Shown here: in pieces, positions 1-8,333 of the stretch
How the letters are laid out: every line of letters starts with the position of its first letter
Numbering within the stretch: position 1 is the first letter of the stretch
NCBI RefSeq assembly: GCF_008705135.1
Contig: NZ_CP023694.1
Location: 1-64,000, forward strand
DNA: 64,000 nucleotides
Reading direction: 5' to 3'
Source: Streptomyces coeruleorubidus
GTDB taxonomy: Bacteria > Actinomycetota > Actinomycetes > Streptomycetales > Streptomycetaceae
Program-made: the position numbers and the translations under genes
The notes under the pieces: generated by a model
What the model saw: the letters and a program-made list of their open reading frames with translations, nothing else
What the model was told of the DNA's origin: nothing
The model's database searches: none

Positions 1-2
1 GG

Positions 3-553
3 CCCCACCCACCGAAACCCCACCACCCACTCACAGATCAAAAGCCCCTGTACTACGTGGGCGGCAGTGCGCAGAACACCCGTAGCCGTAACCGGGTCTG
101 CTCCACCGGGTGGGCCGCGGCTAACGGGGACGCCTCCGCCCTGGTGGACGCGGCCGACGCGCTGAACTGTGACGAGTTCGCGTTCGCCTCCTCCTACAAC
201 AGCGGCGGCATGTCGTCCGCTGAGGGCGGCCTGAACCCGCCCTGCTCCCGGGCGGGAGCACGCCCACGGGTGCGGCGTGTATTGGCACCTACGCCATGAA
301 GCACGGCAGCATGGTCCACCTGTTCTCTCTGAACGGCACCGACCCCACGTTCAGCGAGGTGTGCGGCCGGTCGGCTATCTCCGGCATGCACAACCAGGAA
401 TCCATGGGCAACCACTTCGCGACGTTCATGCGGGACATGCGGATCATGGACAAGGATGCGTACTGGCTGGACACGCGGATGGATGACGGCGGCACGTGCA
501 AGTACGGCATCGGTGGCGGTCAGCCGGTGATCTGCAAGCTGGCCGCGAAGTAA
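3..553 (+). pseudogene. NucA/NucB-like secreted deoxyribonuclease, frameshifted, 5' end outside window
   Basis: Two forward frames join into one protein. The first, open to the window edge, carries NCDEFAFASSY about 50 residues in. The second runs from about position 245 to the stop at 553 and carries MHNQESMGNHFATFMRDMR followed by DKDAYWLD. This pairing of a DEF-FAS segment with a later E-S-G-N/D-x-YWLD segment resembles the NucA/NucB family (DNA-entry and sporulation nucleases). The frame changes between about 225 and 250, in a C/G-rich run. Without the upstream part I cannot say whether this is a stand-alone secreted nuclease or the toxin tip of a larger polymorphic protein. Family call moderate; frameshift seen directly. 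Confidence 0.55.
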
Positions 554-575
554 CACCCTTGGCCACAAAGGCAGT

Positions 576-605
576 GGCCCCCACCCTGCGATCAGGGTGG
601 GGGCC
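576..605. terminator. Strong bidirectional hairpin terminator
   Basis: A perfect 13-bp stem (576-588 with 593-605) closes a four-base loop, CGAT. It lies between two convergent genes ending at 553 and 629, so it probably ends transcription from both sides. There is no long U tract, as is common in high-GC actinomycetes. Confidence 0.85.
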
Positions 606-628
606 GGTCTCATGTGCGCGGCAGACGG

Positions 629-1288
629 TCAGGCCGGGGCGATGAGGACGCCGGGAAGGTCACCGGCCTTCACGACCTCCTGGTCGATGGCCACCCCCGT
701 GTAGGCACCCACGGCATCGAACACCAGCTCGGACAGGCGCTCGCCATACTCCTCGAAGTACGCGACGACTTCGGCCTCACTGGCCTCAGGCATCGACGGG
801 AACACCGCGCCCGCGGCGCTGAGGGCGGCATCGAGGGCCGAGCCCTGCCCGGTGTCGGTGCCGAAGTCAGCCCGGAACGCGCAGGCCTCGGGCGCATGGA
901 TGATCACGGCCGGGGGGCTGAAACGGTTGGCGGTCAGGCAGAGGATCTCCTCGCCCTCGCAGGGAAGCATCGACTCGACCTTGCCCTGGTAGCCGGTCGC
1001 CCAGGTTGCCATCCCCCACTCCTCCAGCACGTACGTCCACTCACCGCACGTGCCGTACATGGCGCGGTTGAACTGCGGGGAGGGCTGGCCCGGCTGCCCG
1101 GCCGGTGCGCGCAGCTCCCTGCACGGGGTGCGCGCGGCCAACTCGTCGAGGTCGGCGCCCAAGTTGATGAGGAACTCGTCCGTCTCCACGCCTCGGGCCA
1201 GAGTCAGCGAGATGCCGCCGAGCATGCCGGGCACGGCCGATGGAGAGGTGTGGTGGTGTTCGCCTATCCACGCGATACCGTCACTCAT
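629..1288 (-). CDS. DUF6461 family protein
   Basis: A 219-residue protein beginning MSDGIAWIGEHHH; an extension 21 codons upstream is possible but looks non-native. The segment ISLTLARGVETDEFLINLG near the N-terminus is the kind of block seen in Streptomyces DUF6461 proteins, and the rest is acidic and soluble with no signal peptide or membrane segment. Function unknown. It converges on the nuclease-like gene with a shared terminator between them. Codon use is typical of the window, so it looks intact. Confidence 0.7.
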   Translation of the reverse strand: MSDGIAWIGEHHHTSPSAVPGMLGGISLTLARGVETDEFLINLGADLDELAARTPCRELRAPAGQPGQPSPQFNRAMYGTCGEWTYVLEEWGMATWATGYQGKVESMLPCEGEEILCLTANRFSPPAVIIHAPEACAFRADFGTDTGQGSALDAALSAAGAVFPSMPEASEAEVVAYFEEYGERLSELVFDAVGAYTGVAIDQEVVKAGDLPGVLIAPA

Positions 1289-1369
1289 GCCGGTCAGAGT
1301 ATCGACCTGATACTGACGGCGATCCTCGTGGCGGCAAGTGATCCGGTTCACCGAGAACGTCCTTCAGCA

Positions 1370-1728
1370 GGAAGGCGAAGACACCATCGACACCTGAAGA
1401 CGATGCGCACCGAGCACCTGGAGCGGACGCGCGCGGCGTATCCCGGTAACGGTGCGCACCTGGCGCGCGGCCATGGCTTTGTCAAGCGCGGCCTCCTTGG
1501 CGAGCGTCGTCGGCCGTACGGGCAGGGCGAGGTCGATGCGGTACAGGTACCCCAGCCGGGTGCAGGCGCGCTGCGGGAAAGTCGCGCGGGCCTTGCAGCG
1601 CAGGATCGCGACGGCTCTTGCCCGGGGCGCAGTTGCTGGGCACGCAGTTGGCGGCGCGTGGCCAGCCCGTCCGGGGCGGTGCGCCAGTCGTACCTGGGGT
1701 AAGCCCTGCGGATCCGTAGGCCGTGCAC
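1370..1728 (-). pseudogene. Decayed RRQRL-type zinc-binding plasmid/ICE protein
   Basis: The N-terminal part reads YDWRTAPDGLATRRQLRAQ. After a frame change near 1612 the protein resumes as LGYLYRIDLALPVRP and then TLAKEAALDKAMAARQ. These are hallmark blocks of the small RRQRL-motif zinc-binding proteins of Streptomyces integrative plasmids. The C-terminal Cys pairs expected after AAARQ/AMAARQ are scrambled, so the zinc site is lost. I read it as a dead remnant of an integrated conjugative element. At least one frameshift is directly visible; the family assignment is from memory of its motifs. Confidence 0.6.
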
Positions 1729-1963
1729 TGTGTTGGCGCCGGGGCTGTGCGCGTGCGGTCACCTCGTCTCCCACAGGCCGGGGCGGTGCGGGCGCGGCCG
1801 GCCAATTGACACACCTGCAGCATCGGTTCATCGCAGCCAGCATCAACCTTGCGCGCATCGGCACCTGGCTCACGGATACGCCTCGAGCGCGTACGCGAGT
1901 CTCACACTTCAGCCGTCCGAGATCGGCAGTTGGCGCATCTTGAACAGCCGATCCAGTTGTCCT

Positions 1964-2509
1964 CTAGTGCGGAGCCGGCGGAGTACGCAGCACAGCCCTC
2001 ACTAGGGTAAGAAACTCCCGTCGATGCCTCAGTGCCACCTGCTGAGCCCCGTGGAACGCCGTCGACGTCGGTTCGGACGCACCTAGGATTCGGTTCAAGG
2101 CTGCGGTTTGCATTCCATCGAGGTGATCCACCATGCGGCCTGCGGCGTCAGCAACGTTGTCTGGGCCGAGCAGCAGCACCTGCTCCGCTGGTCCGCGGAC
2201 TGGTGCGGGGGCATACAGAACACGTTCTCCAGCAGCCTCCATAAGGCGTTCACGTTCGGTGGTTGATGTCGCCTGCTGGCTCTCCCCAATGGCCTTCACC
2301 TCGTCTTTGAGCGACTTCACGACTTGATCCCACGCTGTCAGGAACGTCACGTACGCGTCCTGGCGTTGACCGCGCAGCCACTGACCGTGTTCCACTCGTG
2401 CTTGATCACTCACTTGGGCACGTCCGGCTCGGTACGCAAGGACGCCCACCACGATCGTTCCAATGATGGTCACCACAGATGCAGTGACCGTCCCCCAACC
2501 GTCTGTCAT
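1964..2509 (-). CDS. Hypothetical protein with one N-terminal membrane segment
   Basis: About 181 residues beginning MTDGWGTVTAS; a GTG eight codons upstream is an alternative start and neither has a clear ribosome binding site. Residues about 8-27 form a single transmembrane helix (VVTIIGTIVVGVLAYRAG), followed by a long hydrophilic, mostly helical region rich in Arg, Glu and Gln. The layout suggests a membrane-anchored cytoplasmic coiled domain, as in many small Streptomyces proteins next to integrated elements. No catalytic motif is recognisable. Confidence 0.65.
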   Translation of the reverse strand: MTDGWGTVTASVVTIIGTIVVGVLAYRAGRAQVSDQARVEHGQWLRGQRQDAYVTFLTAWDQVVKSLKDEVKAIGESQQATSTTERERLMEAAGERVLYAPAPVRGPAEQVLLLGPDNVADAAGRMVDHLDGMQTAALNRILGASEPTSTAFHGAQQVALRHRREFLTLVRAVLRTPPAPH

Positions 2510-3003
2510 CGAGTCATCGTGCCGCAGACTCACTGACAGGGTGGTGGATTCAGCAGCACTCTCTTACTCGGCGATACGGAGGGGCACATCGACTGCACCA
2601 CACCCAAGGCTCCGGTCGTATCGTGAGTACGTGGTACGGGGCACTCACGCAGACGTAACGAATGCTCGGATGCAGGCTGTCAGTCGCCCCTTGACCGGTG
2701 GTGCAGCCCCCTTCCTCAGACTCGTGACAACCCCGGCGCCTGCATAACTGGGCTGCAAAACCCCTGGACCAACGTGCGTTTCTCCTGGGCCACGCGACCG
2801 ATCATCCGGGCGCGCCGGGGCCCTGGCCGGTGCGGGGCTGGTGCGGGCGGTGCGTCCTCTGCTCGTCTGGTTGGTGCGCGCGCGGCACGCCACCCGGGTC
2901 CTGGTGCGCAGGCTCCGGGTTCGGGTGCGCAGGCTTGCGCACCCGTCGGCGCGCCTCGTCTCCGACGGTGGCGCCGTGCCTGACCGGCGGATCTGGTCGG
3001 CGG

Positions 3004-3567
3004 TCAGCTCCAGGGCCTCCAGGTCGGTGCGCAGGGCCGCGAGGTCGGCCGCCGGGCGCGCCGCCGTGGGCGGCTGTTCCTGGGCGAAGAGGAGCAGCCG
3101 CTTGTGCGGCGCGGTCGGTTGGTGCGCGGCCGGGCCGTACAGAGGGGGCGGCCGGTGCGGCGCGCGGTGCGTAGCCGGCCGGTGAGGACGCGTGTGGCGA
3201 TGACGGCGCGGTCGTGGCGCAGCGGCACGCGCGGGACCCACTCCCCCGGCTCCATCGGCAGGAAAGGCGCGGCCGGGTCGGCGGCCGGCTTCCGGTCCCA
3301 GCATGGCGCGGCGGCCGGTGTCCGGGATGGCGGCGGGCCGGCGGGTGCCCAGCGTGCGATGTAGAAGCGGTAGCCGGGTTCCTCGCCGCGCTCGGTGCGG
3401 GCCTCGGTGATGTCGGTGCAGTGCGCGGCGAGCGCTTCGTTCACGATCCGGTTGTCCAGGCCGGGTTCGCGGCGGCGGCCGGGTTGGACCAGGGCGAGGT
3501 GTCGGCGGGTTTCGGCGAGGAGGTGGATGCTGGTACGACCGCCATCTCGGCGCTTCCTGCTCCTCAC
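3004..3567 (-). CDS. Hypothetical protein translationally coupled to the upstream kinase, possibly frameshifted
   Basis: The GTG start at 3567 overlaps the kinase stop codon (GTGA), so the two are probably co-transcribed and coupled. The first ~130 residues read as a normal basic protein (for example IVNEALAAHCTDITEARTERG). After that the frame becomes Arg/Pro/Thr-rich junk, while the neighbouring frame, from about 3190 down to 3000, offers AADLAALRTDLEALELTADQ, which looks like real coiled-coil sequence. A frameshift near 3160-3200 is therefore likely. No known domain recognised; perhaps a kinase partner or substrate, by position only. Confidence 0.5.
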   Translation of the reverse strand: MRSRKRRDGGRTSIHLLAETRRHLALVQPGRRREPGLDNRIVNEALAAHCTDITEARTERGEEPGYRFYIARWAPAGPPPSRTPAAAPCWDRKPAADPAAPFLPMEPGEWVPRVPLRHDRAVIATRVLTGRLRTARRTGRPLCTARPRTNRPRRTSGCSSSPRNSRPRRRARRPTSRPCAPTWRPWS

Positions 3568-4985
3568 TTGGCGAGTGGTGCCTTCTTGCCCATCTGGTTC
3601 TTCCGCGCTTGACCCGGCGGTCCGGTCGGAGCCTTCGCCCTGCTCTTCCCTGCTGTGACGGGCGTTGCCTGCTCAGAAGTGTTGGGCGTCGAGGCGGGGT
3701 GGGTGGCGGGCCGTGTGCGTGTTGGGAGTGGCTCGCTCATGGGCTGAGCGGGCGCGGAGGGGCCGTGCGCGGGCGGGGCGGCCGATGCGGAGGGCGCGTC
3801 ATCGTTGTGAGCCGGGGTGTCCGAAGGGATGGAAGGGGCGGCCTGATCAGGGGCGGATGGGGCCGCTTCTGGCCCTGCCTTGTCTGCGGCGTCGGGATGT
3901 GAGAGGCCGTCGGTGACGATCAGGCCTGCGGCGACGAGCGCGGCGAGGGCAGCTGCCGCCCCACGCGTTCGGAGGCGGCCGCGGACGGTCCCGGACCGAC
4001 TCCCTTCCTCATGGAGACCTGTTGAGGCGCTCGGACTCCAGGGCGCTTTCGCGGCGGGGGACGAGCTCCGGTGTGTGGTGTCGGCCTGGTCCTCGGCTGC
4101 GGGCGGTGTGACGCTGAGCGCGGGCCGGGCACCGGGCACGGCAGGGTTTGCCGTGTTCGTTCCGGCGAGACGGGTCAGGACTTGAGCGCAGTGGCGCGCC
4201 GTGGGGCGATCTTGTTCTTCCAGACTCGTCATGTCCCGCAGGAGGGTGGCAAAACCGTCGGACAGGAAGTCCGGGAGGGCCGGCCGGCGGTGCAGGCGCG
4301 CTATGGCGGACTCGAGGGGACCGCCGTCGTACTCAAGTCGACCGGTGAGGCTCTCGAGGAGGACCAAGCCGAGGGCATAGATGTCAGCGGGCCGGCCGAC
4401 GGAGCGGCCCAAGACCTGTTCAGGAGAGAGATAGGCCGCCGTGCCGGTCAGGGTGCCTGTGGCAGTGCGGGTGGTCGCATCCAGCAGCCGGGAAATGCCG
4501 AAGTCCGTCAAATGGGGATAGCCGGAGGAGTCCAGGAGGATGTTGGACGGTTTGACATCCCGGTGGACGATCCCCGCCTCGTGGGCGTGAGCCAGGGCAT
4601 CGGCCAATGCCGCGCCGAGCGCTGCAGCAGCCTCGCACGACAGGGGAGCCTCGGCGATGCGAGATTTCAGGGTGGGCCCGTCGATCAGCTGCATGACCAG
4701 GAAGGCATCGCCGTCATGGTGCCCGGCGTCGAAGGCGGTCACCAGTCCCGGATGCTGCAAGCGCGCCAGGATCACAGCCTCGCTGCGGAAAGCATCCTCC
4801 GTGTCGAAGCCGGTACCGGCGCGGAAGACCTTCACAGCAACCGGCCGCCGCAGCCGCAGGTCGAATCCGCGGTGTACGTCAGCGGCGCCACCCGAACCGA
4901 TCAGCGCATCCAGACGGTAGCGGCCCGCCAGAACCCGGGTGCAGCCTTGAAAGGCCCGGACGCCCCGCACCTCGCGCAATCCCAC
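3564..4985 (-). CDS. Transmembrane Ser/Thr protein kinase (PknB type)
   Basis: A Hanks-type kinase of 473 residues. The GTG start at 4985 was chosen because GGGAG sits seven bases upstream; the reading frame continues much further 5' but that part is not protein-like. Visible elements: glycine loop GSGGAADVH (about 30-37), ATP-binding Lys in VAVKVF (52), catalytic HRDVKPSN (141-148), DFG (161-163) and SPEQ (187-190). A single membrane helix follows at about 342-358 and the outside tail is Pro/Ser/Ala/Thr-rich without PASTA repeats, so the sensed signal is unknown. All catalytic residues are present, so it should be active. Confidence 0.93.
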   Translation of the reverse strand: MGLREVRGVRAFQGCTRVLAGRYRLDALIGSGGAADVHRGFDLRLRRPVAVKVFRAGTGFDTEDAFRSEAVILARLQHPGLVTAFDAGHHDGDAFLVMQLIDGPTLKSRIAEAPLSCEAAAALGAALADALAHAHEAGIVHRDVKPSNILLDSSGYPHLTDFGISRLLDATTRTATGTLTGTAAYLSPEQVLGRSVGRPADIYALGLVLLESLTGRLEYDGGPLESAIARLHRRPALPDFLSDGFATLLRDMTSLEEQDRPTARHCAQVLTRLAGTNTANPAVPGARPALSVTPPAAEDQADTTHRSSSPAAKAPWSPSASTGLHEEGSRSGTVRGRLRTRGAAAALAALVAAGLIVTDGLSHPDAADKAGPEAAPSAPDQAAPSIPSDTPAHNDDAPSASAAPPAHGPSAPAQPMSEPLPTRTRPATHPASTPNTSEQATPVTAGKSRAKAPTGPPGQARKNQMGKKAPLAK

Positions 4986-5499
4986 CTTCGATCTCCCCAC
5001 TCCGCGCACTCGCACCGCTCGGACGCCCGTCGTCGACGGGCCGCCGAACGCAGGTACCCGTCCATCCGCCGCTTGCACAACAATGGGTGGTGGCCCGCCT
5101 GACCGACCGTCGGGCCGGACGGCGAGCACCGGGTGGGACAGCGCTACGGGCGAGGACGCGGCCCACGGAGGACCGTGGTGCGGTTCGCGCAGGTGGATGA
5201 ACACCAATCTGACACACCGCCACTGATGCCAACCTCGTGCCGTAATCCGGCATAGAAGTGACACACCAGCCTCAACGCCACAGCGGCGACGTCGTCCGGG
5301 CTGGCGATGACGCTGTGAAGTGGCGGCTGAGCGACACGGGCCTCTCACTTCCACACGGCAGTCAGATGGACGGAGTACGTCGCTCCGGCCGACGTGCCCG
5401 CCGCCGCTATCCCCTGACCGCCACCAGGTTCCCTGGCAGGCGCTACACAGGGATGCGCCCGGCGATGTCACTACCGGGGTCGTCCAGCAAGGCGAGGCG
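4986..5499. other. Non-coding or degenerate stretch
   Basis: This upstream region of the kinase contains open frames but none with convincing protein character. It should hold the kinase promoter; I see no clear -35/-10 pair. It borders the Ku and IS630 relics. Confidence 0.5.
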
Positions 5500-5668
5500 G
5501 GCGGGCCGCACGGGCAAGGGTAAGGAGCTGGACGTGGCGCTCGAGCTGATCGACCCTCTCAGCGGCCCGTGGGACCCCTCCCGCTACCACGACACCTACC
5601 AGTAGAAGGTGCGACAGTTGGCGAAAGCCGAGGGCCAGGAGACGCGGCGCCGAAGAGCCCCCTCAGGC
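5500..5668 (+). pseudogene. C-terminal fragment of a Ku (NHEJ) protein with in-frame stop
   Basis: The frame reads ELDVALELIDPLSGPWDP then SRYHDTYQ, a TAG stop at 5603-5605, and then in the same frame KVRQLAKAEGQET. Bacterial Ku proteins of actinomycetes end with a very similar block (WDPSRYHDTYxEKVRxLVxAKAEG), so the TAG appears to replace a Glu codon. Nothing upstream resembles the Ku beta-barrel core, so only the tail survives. It directly abuts the IS630 relic. Short match, hence moderate confidence. Confidence 0.5.
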
Positions 5669-5673
5669 GACGA

Positions 5674-6480
5674 ATGTCGTCGATGTTCGCGGTGGACGAG
5701 AAGCCGCAGATCCAGGCTCTGGAACGGACCGCACCGGCGCTGCCGATGCTGCCCGCAGTGCCCGAGCGGCGCAGCTTCGACTACGTCCGGCACGGCACGG
5801 TCGATCTGTTCGCCGCCCTGGGCACCGCGACGGGCAAGGTGATCGCGAAGCTGTCCGCACAGCACCGCGCCGTGGACTTCCGGGACTTCCTCGACGAGAT
5901 CGACCGCCAGACCGAGCCCGGCCTGGCGGTCCACGTGATCTGCGACAACCTCTCCGCCCACAAGGCGCCGGTGGTGCACACGTGGCTGCTCGCGCATCCC
6001 CGCTTCCACCTGCACTTCACCCCCACCTACTCGTCGTGGATCAACCAGGTCGAGCGGTGGTTCGCCGAGCTGGAACGGCGCTGCCTGGAGCGAGGAGTGT
6101 TCTGCTCACTGGACGACCTCAAGTCCGCACTCGAGGACCGGATCAAGGTCTGGAACGACCAGGCCAGGCCCTTCACATGGACCAAGACCGCCGATCAGAT
6201 CCTCGACCGCATCTGCCGCTACTGCTCACGCATCTCCGAACCGGCTCACCAGGACTGGGAACGCAGGAAGGGCGGCCACTGGACGATCACCCGTGACGGC
6301 GGCGAGGCGCTTGGCTGGATCGCGCTGGGCGGTATGGACTGCGACGACGGCATCGCCGGCGTCGGCTGCTGGGTGCTCCCAGCCGCCCGCGGTGCCGGTG
6401 AGCGCATTGGCGCCTCCCTGCATCCGCAGGTGACAACCCGTCAGGCACTCTCTTGGAGTGACCGGAGCGAAGCGACGTAG
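5674..6480 (+). pseudogene. IS630-family transposase, C-terminal half only
   Basis: From FAVDEKPQIQALERT (first catalytic Asp region) through VHVICDNLSAHK (second Asp) to YSSWINQVERWFAELERR (catalytic Glu) this is the DDE half of an IS630-type transposase. The N-terminal helix-turn-helix domains (about 150 residues) are missing; the sequence before 5674 is Ku-like instead. Beyond about 6250 the frame runs on without similarity to 6480. It cannot be autonomous. Confidence 0.85.
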
Positions 6481-6531
6481 TCATAGGTTTGGAGCCGGCC
6501 AGACGCTGTGGTGCGAGCGCGGAGAGGGACC

Positions 6532-6825
6532 TCACTCCTCGACGTCGACCACGACCCAGTCGCTGATTTCCTTCCACTGGCGGATCGCCTGCTGGTGGAA
6601 GGGGTGGACGAGATAGCGGTCGACCGCCTCCATGTCGTCCAGGAGTCCTTCGACCAGGAAGTCGTAGGCGATGTCCCGGGTGGACACGTTGCGCCCGTAG
6701 CGCCATTCGCGCAGGTCCGGCACCTCGCCTCCCACCTGGGCGGCGGTGCGTTCCGCTCCCATGGCCCGCGGGTCGGCCCAGTCCACCCCGGATTTGAACT
6801 TGAACAGGACGACGTGCCGTATCAC
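6532..6825 (-). CDS. Dabb-domain (dimeric alpha/beta-barrel) protein of the BacA-like cluster
   Basis: A 97-residue protein that begins at the GTG overlapping the chorismate mutase stop (GTGA), with GGAGG upstream. It reads IRHVVLFKFKSGVDW and ends with the HPFHQQ and WVVVDVEE segments usual for stress-responsive Dabb domains. Such domains form small barrels that often act as cyclases, decarboxylases or ligand-binding dimers. As the last gene of the bac-like operon it is a candidate for an extra step or for controlling stereochemistry of an unstable dihydro intermediate. No Dabb protein belongs to the bacilysin pathway of Bacillus, so the role here is open. Confidence 0.85.
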   Translation of the reverse strand: MIRHVVLFKFKSGVDWADPRAMGAERTAAQVGGEVPDLREWRYGRNVSTRDIAYDFLVEGLLDDMEAVDRYLVHPFHQQAIRQWKEISDWVVVDVEE

Positions 6826-7124
6826 GACGCGGCCCCTCCAGATTGCGCGGCGGCGGGCTGTAACGTGCCGGCGCCCCGGCACAGTTTGAGGACGCTCATC
6901 GCGATCTGTGTCCCGCACTCGCCGAGGCCGTCGCGGTAGCGGGCGAGAATCTCCATCTCCCGGGTGAACACCGTGCGCGGGCCACCGGCATCGGTGCGGA
7001 GCTTCTGGATGCCCGAGGACACCCGGGCGCGCTGGGTGAGCAGTTCGATGATGTGTGCGTCGAGCGCATCGATCGCGTCGCGCTCCTGTCGGATGCGGGA
7101 GGTGCTGTCGACCATCTCGGTCAC
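6822..7124 (-). CDS. AroQ-type chorismate mutase
   Basis: One hundred residues, all helical, with IRQERDAIDALDAHIIELL followed by RARVSSGIQKLR, the usual AroQ arrangement of an N-terminal Arg, DxxD/E and the RxxxxxxI/xxxK core. It converts chorismate to prephenate in the cytoplasm. Prephenate is the substrate of the BacA-like decarboxylase five genes upstream, so this copy probably feeds the cluster and is not a housekeeping enzyme. It starts 18 bp after the aminotransferase and its stop overlaps the next start. Confidence 0.85.
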   Translation of the reverse strand: MTEMVDSTSRIRQERDAIDALDAHIIELLTQRARVSSGIQKLRTDAGGPRTVFTREMEILARYRDGLGECGTQIAMSVLKLCRGAGTLQPAAAQSGGAAS

Positions 7125-7142
7125 GATGGGGCTCCTTTCGGT

Positions 7143-8333
7143 TCACTTGCTCGGTGTCATGGGTGTACAGGCCGGGAAGTCGGTCAGTCGCCGGGCCGCC
7201 TCGCGGAGCCGTTCCTCCGGGGCGAGCAGGCTCACGCGGACGTATCCTTCGCCGTGCTCGCCGAACCAGCGGCCGGGTGCCACCGCCAGGTGGGCGCGGG
7301 ACAGCAGCTCGTCGGCGAAGGCGACGGATCCCCCGCTGCCGGGTGGTACCGGCAACCAGGCGAAGATCGAGCGGGGTGGGTCGACGGACCATTCGGAGCC
7401 TTGGAGTCCGTCCAGGAAAACGTTCCGGCGCCGTTCGTACGTCTTCACCAGGCGCCGGACACTGTCCTGGGGTCCGGTCAGGGCCGCGACCGCCGCCCGC
7501 TGGATGAACGGGGGGAGCGAGACGTAGTAGTGCTCCTGGAGGAGATTGATCGCGGCGATGACGTCTCGGTGTCCGACCACGGCACCGATCCGCCAGCCGG
7601 CCATGTTGTAGGTCTTCGACAGGGAGATGAACTCGACGCCCACATCCTTGGCGCCGGCCGTCTCCAGAAAGGAGACGGGGGTCTGCCCGCCGATGTCCAA
7701 CGCCCCGTAGGCGAAGTCGGATGCCACGATCACGCCGTGCTCGGCGGCGAAGCGGACGGTGTCTTCGTAGAACCCGTGTGGGACCGTTACCGAGGTCGGA
7801 TTGTTGGGATAGTTGAGGAACATCAGCTTGGCCCGTTCGCACGTGGCCGGGTCGAGGGCGGCGTAGTCGGGCAGGAAGCCGTTTTCCCGCAGGAGTGGGA
7901 GGGGATGCATGCGGGCCTGGGCGAGGAGCACGCCCGCCCAGTAGTCGGGGAAGGCGGGATCGGGCATCAGGCACACGTCGCCTGGGTTGAGGATGCACTG
8001 GCTGATCTCGACGAGGCCGGCCTTCGCGCCGAACAGGATCGCCACCTCGGTCTCCGGATCCAACCGCACGCCGTGCCGCGTCGCGTACCAGGCGCTGATG
8101 GCGTCCTTGAGTTCGAGCAGCCCGGAGAAGGCCGGGTAGCGGTGGGTGACGGGGTCGAGCACTTCCGTGCGGAGCGCCTCGACAATGTGCTGTGGCGTGG
8201 GCAGGTCGGGATTGCCCTGGCACAGGTTGATGACGTCCTCGCCCGATCTGACCAGGTCGTCGACCCTGGCTCCGGTCGTCGCGAACGAACTCCTCGGCAG
8301 GCTTCGGAGCCGGTTTGCCCACTTGGTCCTCAC
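7143..8333 (-). CDS. BacF-like PLP aminotransferase
   Basis: A fold-type I aminotransferase of 396 residues; the GTG start overlaps the MFS stop (GTGA) with GGGGAGG upstream. Key blocks: LCQGNPDLPTPQHIVEALR, FLNYPNNPTS, ASDFAYGA and SLSKTYNMAGWRIG, where the Lys binds PLP. These segments follow Bacillus BacF closely, more so than general aspartate or LL-diaminopimelate aminotransferases. In bacilysin biosynthesis BacF transaminates the reduced keto acid to tetrahydrotyrosine. With BacA-, BacB- and BacG-like genes beside it, the same reaction is the best prediction here. Confidence 0.88.
   Translation of the reverse strand: MRTKWANRLRSLPRSSFATTGARVDDLVRSGEDVINLCQGNPDLPTPQHIVEALRTEVLDPVTHRYPAFSGLLELKDAISAWYATRHGVRLDPETEVAILFGAKAGLVEISQCILNPGDVCLMPDPAFPDYWAGVLLAQARMHPLPLLRENGFLPDYAALDPATCERAKLMFLNYPNNPTSVTVPHGFYEDTVRFAAEHGVIVASDFAYGALDIGGQTPVSFLETAGAKDVGVEFISLSKTYNMAGWRIGAVVGHRDVIAAINLLQEHYYVSLPPFIQRAAVAALTGPQDSVRRLVKTYERRRNVFLDGLQGSEWSVDPPRSIFAWLPVPPGSGGSVAFADELLSRAHLAVAPGRWFGEHGEGYVRVSLLAPEERLREAARRLTDFPACTPMTPSK

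Noticed and set aside
6532..8322. A 596-codon minus frame covering the aminotransferase gene
   Set aside because: Only its last 97 codons (the Dabb protein) are real; the rest is a shifted reading of the aminotransferase and chorismate mutase.
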